Of a stretch of 7,487 bases of DNA, positions 1 to 6,646 are shown piece after piece. Source of the DNA: an uncultured Clostridia bacterium. GTDB taxonomy: Bacteria; Bacillota; Clostridia; Lachnospirales; Lachnospiraceae. Within the stretch, counting starts at the first letter, position 1, and the number at the start of each line of letters is the position of its first letter. The notes beneath the pieces are model-generated. The model made no database searches. It was given only the letters and a program-made list of their open reading frames with translations, and was not told the origin of the DNA. The position numbers and the translations under genes are program-made. The stretch covers positions 1 to 7,487 of the forward strand of contig CAMONF010000238.1 in NCBI GenBank assembly GCA_946620335.1, read 5' to 3'.

Positions 1-753
1 ACCGCCGGAGTCCCCGCCGCCGACGCCGTGGAGAGGGGCGGAAACCGGGCCGGGCGCGACGCCGGCCGGGGCCAGCCACTCGTGGAAGGGGAAGATGGCG
101 GCCTTGACGCCGAAGCCGAAAAAGCCAAGGAGATAGACGGCCAGCATGAGCTGCCGGCTCACATCCGGGCTCAGGGAGCCGCCGTAGAGGAAAGCGCCTG
201 CCTGCCCATTTACAGTGGCCATGACCACGGCAAGGAAGGCAAGTCCTGCGCCGCCCATGGTGTACAGGGCATACTGACGGCCGGCGTAGAGACCTTCGTG
301 GTCCTGATAGTGGGACACCAACGGAACCGTGACCAGCGTCAGCATTTCGAAGAAGACGTACAATGTCACCAGGTTGCCGCTGAAGGCCACGCCCAGCGTG
401 ATGCCGTAGGTCATGGTGAAGAAACCGAAGAAGCCGCTCTTGCGGTCCGCGTGCTCCATGTACTCGAAGGCATAGAGATCGACCACCGGCCACATGAGGG
501 CAATGAGGCCCGCAAAGACCATGGCCAGGCCGTCCGGCAGGAAGGTGATGTCAAAGCCGCGTGTGAAGCTGTAGACCTTGAAAGGTTCCCGTCCTCCCGA
601 GAGGATGGCCATCCAGACCAGGACCGAGGTCAGGCAGGTGACGACCTCCACCAGGAGGTTCCGCCTGCGTTCGTCCTTCACGTCCAGGGCGAGGATGGCA
701 AAGCCCCCCGCCAGGGGCAAAAGTATTGATAAACAGATTAATGTAGGAGTCAA
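1..753 (-). CDS. Third antiporter-like membrane subunit (NuoN/NuoM/MrpD family), partial
   Basis: This gene has no stop inside the window and its C-terminal half lies beyond the left edge; 251 codons are visible. It belongs to the proton-conducting membrane transporter family (NuoL/M/N, MrpA/D, MbhH). From a TTG start the protein begins MTPTLICLSILLPLAGG and shows successive hydrophobic helices. The family landmarks are present: the TM5 glutamate in VFFEMLTLVTVPLV (about residue 136) and the TM7 lysine in GFGVKAAIFPFHEWL (about residue 217), followed by the start of a PVSAPLHAV segment. TTG at 753 is preferred because AGGTGG lies 5 nt upstream; an in-frame GTG at 762 is the alternative, and in-frame TGA codons just upstream rule out anything longer. 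It would sit in the membrane as one of at least three ion-channel subunits of the complex. The last 20 or so residues before the edge diverge from the family pattern. Whether it is closer to NuoL, M or N cannot be decided from half a protein. Confidence 0.88.
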   Translation of the reverse strand, partial: MTPTLICLSILLPLAGGFAILALDVKDERRRNLLVEVVTCLTSVLVWMAILSGGREPFKVYSFTRGFDITFLPDGLAMVFAGLIALMWPVVDLYAFEYMEHADRKSGFFGFFTMTYGITLGVAFSGNLVTLYVFFEMLTLVTVPLVSHYQDHEGLYAGRQYALYTMGGAGLAFLAVVMATVNGQAGAFLYGGSLSPDVSRQLMLAVYLLGFFGFGVKAAIFPFHEWLAPAGVAPGPVSAPLHGVGGGDSGG

Positions 754-754
754 A

Positions 755-868
755 TCAGCCACCTGTTTCTTTGAGCGCGACCGGCTCTTGTCCGGTGTTC
801 ATTTTCATGAGATTCCAGAACACATTGAAGTGAGGAAATGTAATCGGATCAGTTCCCGGTCCATCCAT
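755..868 (-). CDS. Unrecognised 37-residue ORF between two antiporter subunits
   Basis: This ORF fills a gap of about 115 nt between two antiporter-like genes in an operon whose other junctions are overlaps or gaps under 35 nt. Its ATG comes 3 nt after the stop of the upstream gene (TGA TCA ATG), and its TGA ends one base before the downstream TTG start. The predicted peptide begins MDGPGTDPITFPHFNVFW and ends ALKETGG. It has an aromatic, possibly amphipathic middle (about residues 9-23), a charged end, and no clear transmembrane helix or signal peptide. No good Shine-Dalgarno sequence precedes it (a G6 run is about 17 nt away), so translation would depend on coupling to the upstream stop. 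It lies in the same frame as the upstream gene, so stop-codon readthrough would give a C-terminal extension. I do not recognise a family. It could be a small accessory subunit or just an open spacer. Confidence 0.45.
   Translation of the reverse strand: MDGPGTDPITFPHFNVFWNLMKMNTGQEPVALKETGG
759..764 (-). promoter_or_regulatory. Ribosome binding site for the third antiporter subunit
   Basis: AGGTGG lies inside the end of the preceding 37-codon ORF, 5 nt before a TTG codon at 753. It favours TTG over the GTG at 762, which overlaps this same motif. The preceding ORF stops (TGA at 757-755) one base before the TTG, so the start is probably reached by coupling. Confidence 0.5.
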
Positions 869-871
869 TGA

Positions 872-2332
872 TCAGATTCCGGCCCCCCAGGCCATGAAGG
901 TGGATGCCAGCGGGGCTGCGAAGAGACCGGCCGCCAGGGCCACCGCGCACAGGACGATCATGGGAGCCGTCATGAGGGCGGTGGGTTCGCATTTTTCGAG
1001 GGAGGAGCTGTCGAATTCCTCGCCCGGGAAGAAGGCGTCCACCACCACGGGGAAAAGGTAACCGGCCGTCAGCAGAGCGGAAATCAGCAGGACGATGGGC
1101 GGCAGGAAGGAGAGGACTCCGAGTCCGTCACCCAGAGCCGCCTGGGCGATATACCACTTGCTGGCGAAGCCGCCCATGGGCGGGATGCCGACCAGGGAGA
1201 GGGAGGCGATCATGAAGCACCAGACGGTGACGGGCATCTGCTTCCCGATCCCCTTGAGCTTCACGGCGCTGCGCTCGTGGAGCTTGTAAATGAAGACACC
1301 GGCGCAGAGGAAGAGGGTGCCCTTGGAAACGGCGTGCTGCACAAGGTGGAGCAGGCCGCCGGCCAGGCCGTCCGTCGACAGGACCGAGAGGGCCAGCATG
1401 AGGTAGGACAGCTGGCTGATGGAGGAATAGGCCAGCCGCTTCTTGAGGTTCTTCTCGCGGAAGGCCATGGTAGAGCCCATGAGGATGGTCAGCATGGCCA
1501 GGCACATCCAGGCCGTCTGGACCCAGGTGCCGCGGATGAAGTCGGGACCCACAGAGAAGTAGATCATACGGATCACGACCATGATACCGGCCTTGGTGAT
1601 GATGCCGGACAGGAGGGCCGAGGCCGGGGCCGGGGCCAGCGGATGGGCCGCGGGCAGCCAGCCGTGCATGGGATACATACCGGCCTTGGTGCCGAAGCCC
1701 ACGATGCCGATGAAGATCATAGCCAGAAGGAGCTTCTCATGTCCGGCGGCCATGGCCGTATCCAGGAAGCCGCCCGGGACAAAGTCCCTGGTGCCGCTGC
1801 CGTAGTAGTAGACGAAGAAGACGGCCAGAAGGCCCATGAAAGCGCCGCCGACGGAATAGAACAGGTACTTGAGGGCCGCAGCGATCGACTCCTTGGTCAT
1901 CTCGTGGAGAACGAGCGGCACGGTGGAGAGGGTGGCCAGCTCGAAGAAGAGATACATGCTGACCAGGTTGCCGCACATGCAGACGCCCAGCATGGCACCG
2001 TAGGAGATGAAGTAGAAGGCGTAGAAGACCTCCTCCCGCTCTTCCATCTTCATGTACTCGAAGCTGTAGAAGAGGACGCAGGTGTACATGATCATGACCA
2101 TGGCCATGAAGAGGACGCCGTAGCCGTCAAGGGAGAAATACAGGTCCACATTCTCCCCGAAGCTGATGATCCTCGCGCTGCCGCGGGCGGCCATGCAGGA
2201 AATGGCCAGCAAATCGGTCACCGCCATCACGACCACGTACCCGACATGCTTCGTCCGGGTATTCCAGTTCTTCATAAGTGAGACCGCGGTCCCGGCGATC
2301 ATCGGAATAAGTATGATAGCAAGAAATAACAT
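872..2332 (-). CDS. Second MrpD/NuoN-like antiporter subunit (486 aa)
   Basis: This is a full-length proton-conducting membrane transporter subunit of about 14 predicted helices, close to the usual length for MrpD. The charged residues of the family are visible: TM5 glutamate E131 in YLFFELATLSTVPLV, TM7 lysine K216 in GFGTKAGMYPMHGWLPAAH, K247 in GIITKAGI, K337 in QHAVSKGTLFLCAG, and K392 in GGFASKWY. These residues form the hydrophilic ion path through the membrane in complex I and Mrp. The ATG is preceded by GGGAGG 5-6 nt upstream and by a 23-nt gap to the 501-aa gene. It differs clearly from that gene in sequence and in its loop after TM5, so the pair is an old paralogous set, not a recent tandem copy. 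Function as an ion-translocating subunit is inferred from the family. Naming it MrpD versus another paralog is uncertain. Confidence 0.9.
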   Translation of the reverse strand: MLFLAIILIPMIAGTAVSLMKNWNTRTKHVGYVVVMAVTDLLAISCMAARGSARIISFGENVDLYFSLDGYGVLFMAMVMIMYTCVLFYSFEYMKMEEREEVFYAFYFISYGAMLGVCMCGNLVSMYLFFELATLSTVPLVLHEMTKESIAAALKYLFYSVGGAFMGLLAVFFVYYYGSGTRDFVPGGFLDTAMAAGHEKLLLAMIFIGIVGFGTKAGMYPMHGWLPAAHPLAPAPASALLSGIITKAGIMVVIRMIYFSVGPDFIRGTWVQTAWMCLAMLTILMGSTMAFREKNLKKRLAYSSISQLSYLMLALSVLSTDGLAGGLLHLVQHAVSKGTLFLCAGVFIYKLHERSAVKLKGIGKQMPVTVWCFMIASLSLVGIPPMGGFASKWYIAQAALGDGLGVLSFLPPIVLLISALLTAGYLFPVVVDAFFPGEEFDSSSLEKCEPTALMTAPMIVLCAVALAAGLFAAPLASTFMAWGAGI

Positions 2333-2355
2333 ATGATCCTCCCAAGTCAGTATGG

Positions 2356-3861
2356 TCAGAAGAACATTCCCAATCCCTTTTCAATGACATCCACCGCTGC
2401 CCAGGAGAAAAGCCCCAGGAAGAGGTTGGCCAGCGTGAGGACGGCTGCCGGCAGCACGTAATCCCATTTGACGCCGCCGGGCATATCGATGACAGGCCTT
2501 GTCAGAGTGCTTCCCCGTTCGGTGTAGATCCGGATCACGGTCCGCAGGAAATACAGAATGTTGAGCAGTGTACTGAAGGCCAGGGCCAGCATGATCACGA
2601 AGAACCGCCATCCTCCCTCGTCCGCCGCCGCGATACCGAAGAGGATTTTGGAGGAGAAGCCTGCGAAAATGGGAATGCCGATCATGGAGAGGGCCGCCAG
2701 CATGAAGAAGGCACCCGACTCCGGGGCCCGGTAGCCGGAGCCCTGAAGGTCCTTGAACCGCAGGCTGTCCCCGGACACCTCCGCCAGGCGGGGCGTCGTG
2801 AGAAAGAGCAGGGATTTGGTCACCGCATGTCCCAGGATGTGGAAGATCGCAGCTGTAAAGCCGGCCGGTCCGCCCAGCCCGATGCCCATGTAGATGTAAC
2901 CGATCTGGGCTGCCGAGGAGAAAGCGACCATGCTGTTGATGTTGTTCACGCGGATGGCAGACATGGAGCCCGCCACCATGCCGCAGATGCCCAGCACGAA
3001 GAGGATCCTGGCCACGGGCATCTCACGCCAGATGTCGAGGCCCACCACCCTCCAGACGATCTTGATGAGGAGGAAGATGTAGCTCTTGGACACCAGAGAG
3101 GACAGGACCGCGCCCGATGTGGGCGTCGCCATGCCGTAGGTGTCCGGCATCCAGTAGTGGAAGGGGAAAAGGCCGCTCTTGATGCCCAGGCCGATGGTGA
3201 TGATTCCCATGGCCAGCGTCAGTGGCGCAATGCCCTGCCCTGCCGCCCAGAGTTCTTCGATGGCCTCGTGCATGGGGACCATGAGGAGGTTTCCGGTCAG
3301 GTCATAGAGAAGGACCACGCCCAGGAGAAAGAGGCCGGATCCCAGAAGGTTCAGGATCATGTACCGGACCGCGGCCAGTGTGGTCCGGCCGATCTCCCTG
3401 GCGATGAGGACACCGCAGCTGGTCAGGGTCAGGATCTCCACGAAGACGTAGCCGGTGAAGATATCGTTGGTCCAGGCCATGGCCATGAGGGCGGCGGTCA
3501 TGAGGTTCAGAATACTGAAGTAGAGGTTGATCTTGCTCTCGTCGATGTCGAGGGCGGTGAAGCGCCAGCCGCCGATGACCGAGCAGAGCATGACGATGAG
3601 GAAAGCGAGGGCGATCAGGGCCTCCAGGCATCCGGCGCGGATTTCATTTCCCCAGGGCGCCGGAAACTCGCCCATGGAGTAGGTGAAGGCGCTGCCGGCG
3701 GTATAGGTGTACCAGAGCACCGCCGATACCATGACGATGAGGACCGCTTCCAGGACAATGGTATAATTCCTGGCGGTCCGGCCCCTCAGCATCATGCACA
3801 GAACGCCGGAAAAAAGGCAGAGCACGATGGTGAAAAGCGGAAAATTCCAGACAAACGGCAT
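2356..3861 (-). CDS. mrpD: First MrpD/NuoN-like antiporter subunit (501 aa)
   Basis: This is a full-length antiporter-like subunit of the NuoN/MrpD/MbhH family with about 14 membrane helices. It lies directly after mrpC, the position of mrpD in Mrp operons and mbhH in Mbh operons. Key residues: TM5 glutamate E142 in FVEILTLTSCG, TM7 lysine K228 in GLGIKSGLFPFHYWMPDTY, K259 in SSLVSKSYIF, the H341/H345/K349 cluster in HILGHAVTKS, and K405 in FSSKILFG. MrpD-type subunits carry protons through the membrane domain and are essential for exchange in Mrp. The ATG at 3861 follows GGGAGGG by 6 nt, 15 nt after the end of mrpC. The symbol is assigned by position and family; the two downstream paralogs are alternative holders of that name. 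Confidence 0.92.
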   Translation of the reverse strand: MPFVWNFPLFTIVLCLFSGVLCMMLRGRTARNYTIVLEAVLIVMVSAVLWYTYTAGSAFTYSMGEFPAPWGNEIRAGCLEALIALAFLIVMLCSVIGGWRFTALDIDESKINLYFSILNLMTAALMAMAWTNDIFTGYVFVEILTLTSCGVLIAREIGRTTLAAVRYMILNLLGSGLFLLGVVLLYDLTGNLLMVPMHEAIEELWAAGQGIAPLTLAMGIITIGLGIKSGLFPFHYWMPDTYGMATPTSGAVLSSLVSKSYIFLLIKIVWRVVGLDIWREMPVARILFVLGICGMVAGSMSAIRVNNINSMVAFSSAAQIGYIYMGIGLGGPAGFTAAIFHILGHAVTKSLLFLTTPRLAEVSGDSLRFKDLQGSGYRAPESGAFFMLAALSMIGIPIFAGFSSKILFGIAAADEGGWRFFVIMLALAFSTLLNILYFLRTVIRIYTERGSTLTRPVIDMPGGVKWDYVLPAAVLTLANLFLGLFSWAAVDVIEKGLGMFF

Positions 3862-3876
3862 CTCTATCCCTCCCTG

Positions 3877-4257
3877 TCACCGGTCTTCATTGATATGCAC
3901 GGAGAGCGCATAGACGTCGTCTAGATCCAGCGTGTGGTAGCGCTTGTAGAGGCGGACGCTCAGGGCGAGCATGACCGCCGTCACGGACACCGACACGACG
4001 ATTCCGGTCAGGACCAGGCCGGCCGGGACCGGGTTGATGTAGGCCTCCATATCCGTCACGCCGTTCGCGATGATGGGCGCCTTCCTGCCGGAAATGTACC
4101 CCATGGATGCCAGGAAGAGAAAGACTCCCGTGTCCATGATGTTCATCCCGATCAGCTTCTTGATCAGGTTCTTGTGAAATAAAAGCATGGTGAAGCCGAT
4201 GCCGAAAAGAACGATGGCGCCGGCCTCCACATAGTTGGACAATAGATTATGTATCAT
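3877..4257 (-). CDS. mrpC: Cation/proton antiporter subunit C (NuoK-like)
   Basis: This 126-residue protein has three predicted transmembrane helices and matches the MrpC/MnhC/NuoK family. The first helix (YVEAGAIVLFGIGFTMLLF) is followed by the family signature NLIKKLIGMNIMDTGVFLFL (about residues 30-49). A later segment, INPVPAGLVLTGIVVSVSV (about 74-92), matches the conserved P-x-A-L-V-L-T-x-I-V-I block. A short charged C-terminal tail ends in HINEDR. MrpC is a small membrane subunit packed between MrpA/MbhD-E-type and MrpD-type subunits, and it helps form the ion pathway. The ATG at 4257 has GGAGG 6 nt upstream and lies 18 nt after the mrpB stop. Length is slightly above the common 110-115 residues because of the tail. 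Confidence 0.94.
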   Translation of the reverse strand: MIHNLLSNYVEAGAIVLFGIGFTMLLFHKNLIKKLIGMNIMDTGVFLFLASMGYISGRKAPIIANGVTDMEAYINPVPAGLVLTGIVVSVSVTAVMLALSVRLYKRYHTLDLDDVYALSVHINEDR

Positions 4258-4275
4258 AGTATTCCTCCGCCAGAT

Positions 4276-5220
4276 TCAGTTCCCGCCGATGCTGCCGCGC
4301 CGGAAGAGGGAGTAAAAGCCGAACATAGTGCAGGCTACGACGATGCCCACCGCTATATCGAGCGGCAGGATGAGGCCTGCGGAAAGGATGGCGCCCGGCG
4401 TCCCCTTGGGGATGTGGTTCTCCAGGTGGTTGGCACCTGTGATGAAGACGTACCCCTTGGCAAAGCTGTAAAAGGAAAGGGCCGCGAAGGTGATCCAGCT
4501 CGAGAGCTTCAGGGTGAAGAATCTGTCCACCCGTTCAAAGCCGCAGGCGCTGCAGAAAATGATCATGCCTGCGCCCATGACCGCCCCGCCGGAGAAGCCG
4601 CCGCCCGGCGAGAGATGGCCGTTCAGCAGAATGTAGATGCCGAAGAGGAAGATGCAGGGGACCAGGATGAGGCCCACCCCCTGTAGGATCTCGTCCCCGG
4701 ATGTGTCAAAGTATCTGTCCTGGACGACCCGATAGTAGTCCTCCAGCCGGGAATCCATATTCTTCCTGTCCCGCCGGAGAAGGATCATCACGCAGATGAG
4801 AGCCGTAAAAAGGACATGGGACTCGCCCAGGGTATCGAAGGCGCGGTAGTCCAATATCATGCCGGCCACTACGTTGACGGCGCCGGTCTCCTCGAGACCG
4901 TGCTCCACATACCGCTCCACCACCTCGTCGGCACGGACATTCTCCTGCCCATACCGCGGCAGACCCGACACGCAGTAGAGAAGGACGCCGATGAGGATCA
5001 CTGCGCTGAGGACCGCGACCACGTAGTAGAGGTACCGGAGGGTGCGGCTGCCGGCCGCAACTGCCCGCCGGCTGCGGGGGCTGTGGACAATGGCGTTCGT
5101 GATGGCCCTGCGTTCCGCCTTCAGCGTCTCCCGGCTGGGCACGCCCTCCATGGAGCTGTCCAGGACCTGGTCAAAGTATGCGTCGTCCCCGTCCAGCCAC
5201 TTCAAAAACTTCTCATTCAT
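4276..5220 (-). CDS. mrpB: Fused MbhE-like/MrpB subunit with N-terminal extension
   Basis: This 314-residue protein joins two Mrp domains. Residues 1-60 are a hydrophilic, charged extension I do not recognise. Residues 61-87 form a membrane helix. Residues about 102-150 carry the MbhE-type segment that normally ends MrpA, with the signature HGLEETGAVNVVAGMILDYR and then FDTLGESHVLFTAL. Residues about 170-308 are the MrpB/MnhB domain, with the diagnostic LNGHLSPGGGFSGGAVMGAG (about 200-219) and further helices to the end. In Bacillus Mrp these domains lie on MrpA and MrpB respectively; in archaeal Mbh they are the separate MbhE and MbhF. The ATG overlaps the end of the DUF4040 gene by 8 nt and follows GAGGAGG by 6 nt. 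The role is as a structural and ion-path membrane subunit. The fusion is seen directly; a function for the first 60 residues is unknown. Confidence 0.92.
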   Translation of the reverse strand: MNEKFLKWLDGDDAYFDQVLDSSMEGVPSRETLKAERRAITNAIVHSPRSRRAVAAGSRTLRYLYYVVAVLSAVILIGVLLYCVSGLPRYGQENVRADEVVERYVEHGLEETGAVNVVAGMILDYRAFDTLGESHVLFTALICVMILLRRDRKNMDSRLEDYYRVVQDRYFDTSGDEILQGVGLILVPCIFLFGIYILLNGHLSPGGGFSGGAVMGAGMIIFCSACGFERVDRFFTLKLSSWITFAALSFYSFAKGYVFITGANHLENHIPKGTPGAILSAGLILPLDIAVGIVVACTMFGFYSLFRRGSIGGN

Positions 5221-5491
5221 GGCCTGCCTCCTCTTCCGCGTCCCGCTCGTCCAGCTGGCCCAGCTTCTTGAGGGTCACCAGAAAGAGGATGGTGGACACG
5301 CCGGCGCCGACGGCCGCCTCCGTGATGGCCAGGTCCGGGGATTCCAGCAGGACCCATAGGATACACATGAGGGAGCTGTAGGACATGAAGATGATGACCG
5401 TGGTCAGGAGCTTTTTGGTCAGGTTGGTGGCGATGGCGCATACGATCATGACGATCATGATGAGGATCTTAAATATTTCCGTCACTGCCAT
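5213..5491 (-). CDS. Stand-alone DUF4040 / MbhD-like subunit
   Basis: This 92-residue protein has three predicted helices and is the DUF4040/MbhD domain found inside the C-terminal part of canonical MrpA and as MbhD in archaeal membrane-bound hydrogenase. The signature LLESPDLAITEAAVGAGVST (about residues 48-67) contains the conserved acidic residues E50, D53 and E58, which lie in the membrane domain near the proposed ion path. The ATG at 5491 is chosen because AGGAGGG ends 6 nt upstream; an earlier ATG at 5521 lacks a comparable site and would lengthen the overlap with mrpG. With this start the gene overlaps mrpG by 23 nt, and its TGA overlaps the next start by 8 nt, so coupling is likely in both directions. 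The C-terminus is a short acidic tail (DERDAEEEAGHE). Confidence 0.92.
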   Translation of the reverse strand: MAVTEIFKILIMIVMIVCAIATNLTKKLLTTVIIFMSYSSLMCILWVLLESPDLAITEAAVGAGVSTILFLVTLKKLGQLDERDAEEEAGHE

Positions 5492-5816
5492 TGCGGTCCC
5501 TCCTTTCCACCTCGTCGTCAAGACGCGGATTTGTATAATATTCCAGCTGGGACAGGAAATGGGAGCTGACCGGGGAGGTCGTCCACAAGAAGGCCACCAG
5601 CATAATGAGCTTCAGAATATCCATCCCCGAAACGGAGGAGATGATAATGCCCGCCGTCACAAGGAAGAGGGCCATGGTATCGCCGATGCCGGCGGCGTGC
5701 ATCCGGTTCATGATAAAGCCGAACCGCCAGTTGCCGATGACAGCGCCCGTGAAGGAAATGAGGCCAAGGACAATCGCCACGGCCGTGAGGGCGAATCTGA
5801 TCCAGGCAATTGTCAT
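5469..5816 (-). CDS. mrpG: Cation/proton antiporter subunit G
   Basis: This 115-residue membrane protein with three predicted helices matches MrpG/MnhG/MbhC. Visible family features are NRMHAAGIGDTMALFLV (about residues 37-53), equivalent to the usual R-x-H-A-A-x-x-x-D-T block, and LKLIMLVAFLWTTSPVSSHF (about 68-87), equivalent to the conserved K-L-x-x-x-x-F-x-x-x-T-S-P-V-x-x-H segment. The hydrophilic C-terminus is rich in D, E and R. The frame stays open 25 codons further upstream, but that stretch is only the shadow of the mrpF end. The ATG at 5816 is chosen because AGGAGG lies 8 nt upstream and family similarity begins there. The start overlaps the mrpF stop as ATGA. MrpE, F and G form the small-subunit end of the antiporter complex. 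Confidence 0.93.
   Translation of the reverse strand: MTIAWIRFALTAVAIVLGLISFTGAVIGNWRFGFIMNRMHAAGIGDTMALFLVTAGIIISSVSGMDILKLIMLVAFLWTTSPVSSHFLSQLEYYTNPRLDDEVERRDRNGSDGNI
5498..5504 (-). promoter_or_regulatory. Ribosome binding site deciding the DUF4040 start
   Basis: AGGAGGG lies 6 nt before the ATG at 5491, inside the 3' end of mrpG. It selects this ATG over the in-frame ATG ten codons upstream. Confidence 0.75.
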
Positions 5817-6139
5817 TTTTTTTTCCTCCTCTCCTTCTTTTTCTTTCCCGTCTCCTTCTTCGGCCGGTCTCTGCGGATGTAGACGGCGCACATGATGAGG
5901 ATGGAGACGAAGCTGATCATAACGTAGATCAGGGCGACGTCGATGAGGTATCCCTCTTCCAGAAAGCGGGACAGGATCACGATGGAGGCGACCACCATGG
6001 TGGAAATCATATTGACCGCCAGGATCCTGTCGGTGATCCGGGGCCCTATGATGGACCTGACCATCATGACAGCCATGAGGACGGCCAGGTAGATCAGGGC
6101 GCCGGAGTACAGCAGTGTGTATGCATTTTCCAAAGTCAT
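5813..6139 (-). CDS. mrpF: Cation/proton antiporter subunit F
   Basis: This 108-residue protein has three predicted helices and matches MrpF/MnhF/MbhB. The family signature GPRITDRILAVNMISTMVV (about residues 32-50) is followed by the usual DVALIYVMISFVS (about 67-79). After the last helix the protein ends in a strongly basic tail of about 18 residues with runs of lysine, longer and more charged than is typical for MrpF. The ATG at 6139 follows AAGGAG by 6 nt and lies 33 nt after mrpE. The stop codon overlaps the mrpG start (ATGA). MrpF is a small membrane subunit required for assembly and activity in characterised Mrp systems. The basic tail follows the positive-inside pattern, but any specific role for it is unknown. 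Confidence 0.93.
   Translation of the reverse strand: MTLENAYTLLYSGALIYLAVLMAVMMVRSIIGPRITDRILAVNMISTMVVASIVILSRFLEEGYLIDVALIYVMISFVSILIMCAVYIRRDRPKKETGKKKKERRKKK
5825..5830 (-). promoter_or_regulatory. mrpG ribosome binding site next to an A9 run
   Basis: AGGAGG is followed by nine consecutive A residues (5816-5824), the last being the A of the mrpG ATG. The motif sits inside the last codons of mrpF (AGG AGG AAA AAA AAA TGA). It defines the mrpG start and is also placed where an internal Shine-Dalgarno could stimulate -1 slippage on the A run. Confidence 0.8.
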
Positions 6140-6172
6140 GACAAGCTCCTTACTGGGAATCTTCGCGGCAGG

Positions 6173-6628
6173 TCATTCGAAACGGCGGAGAAGGTGGATA
6201 AAGGTGGAATCGCCCATGCCATTGGCGAACTCCTTCCGCAGGCAGTGGATGACCAGCCTGTCGCCCTCCAGGAATACCGTGTAGGTGCCGGGCGTCAGCG
6301 TGATGGAGTTGGCCAGGACCACGTTGAGGAAATGGCTCTTAAGCCCCGAATGCATCTCGATGAGCACCGGTTCAGGCTTTCCTGAGGGGCTGAAGGCAAT
6401 CATGAGGACCTGGATGGCCGCCTTGAAAAGCTCCACAATCAAATTCAGGACGTAGAGAATGATCATCGGCAGGCTCTTCAGGATCTTCCCTTCCGCGCTC
6501 ACCGAATAGCCGAGGACCTTGACAAGAAACAGAAAAACAGCTCCGGTTATCACCACACCGAAGGCCAGGATCTCCACCGTGATCCGACCGTTCAGGATGA
6601 TCCAGAGCAAGAAAAGAATGACACTCAT
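6173..6628 (-). CDS. mrpE: Cation/proton antiporter subunit E
   Basis: This 151-residue protein matches MrpE/MnhE/MbhA and is the first gene of the operon. The N-terminal helices begin MSVILFLLWIILNGRITVE, the usual F-L-L-W opening of the family. A second hydrophobic pair spans about residues 52-78. The cytoplasmic C-terminal domain carries the signature NVVLANSITLTPGTYTVFLE (about residues 102-121), followed by GDRLVIHCL. The ATG at 6628 is preferred because GGGGG lies 8 nt upstream. The TTG at 6643 would add five residues but overlaps that ribosome site. MrpE is needed for full activity and stability of Mrp complexes. Starting the operon with E, F and G, instead of A, is the Mbh-like order. 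Confidence 0.94.
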   Translation of the reverse strand: MSVILFLLWIILNGRITVEILAFGVVITGAVFLFLVKVLGYSVSAEGKILKSLPMIILYVLNLIVELFKAAIQVLMIAFSPSGKPEPVLIEMHSGLKSHFLNVVLANSITLTPGTYTVFLEGDRLVIHCLRKEFANGMGDSTFIHLLRRFE

Positions 6629-6636
6629 AGGATAAT

Positions 6637-6641
6637 CCCCC
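6637..6641 (-). promoter_or_regulatory. Ribosome binding site of mrpE
   Basis: GGGGG lies 8 nt before the ATG at 6628. It decides against the upstream in-frame TTG, which lies across it. Confidence 0.6.
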
Positions 6642-6646
6642 AAACT

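Noticed and set aside
28..729. Plus-strand frame of 233 codons near the left edge
   Set aside because: The opposite strand encodes a clear antiporter-like protein with conserved Glu and Lys; this frame is its shadow.
780..796. ACCGG/CCGGT inverted repeat with 7-nt loop inside the small ORF
   Set aside because: The stem is only 5 bp with no T run; too weak to call a terminator or attenuator.
872..874. TGA of the second antiporter gene as a selenocysteine codon
   Set aside because: No reason for selenocysteine in this family, the C-terminus is complete at this point, and no convincing SECIS-like hairpin follows.
1277..2281. Long plus-strand frame (334 codons) opposite the second antiporter gene
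   Set aside because: It is the antisense of a strongly supported membrane protein; the translation is rich in H, G, E and D without motifs, as expected from GC-rich complementary codons.
2827..3924. Plus-strand frame of 365 codons opposite the first mrpD-like gene
   Set aside because: Same antisense artefact: no family features and H/D/G-rich composition.
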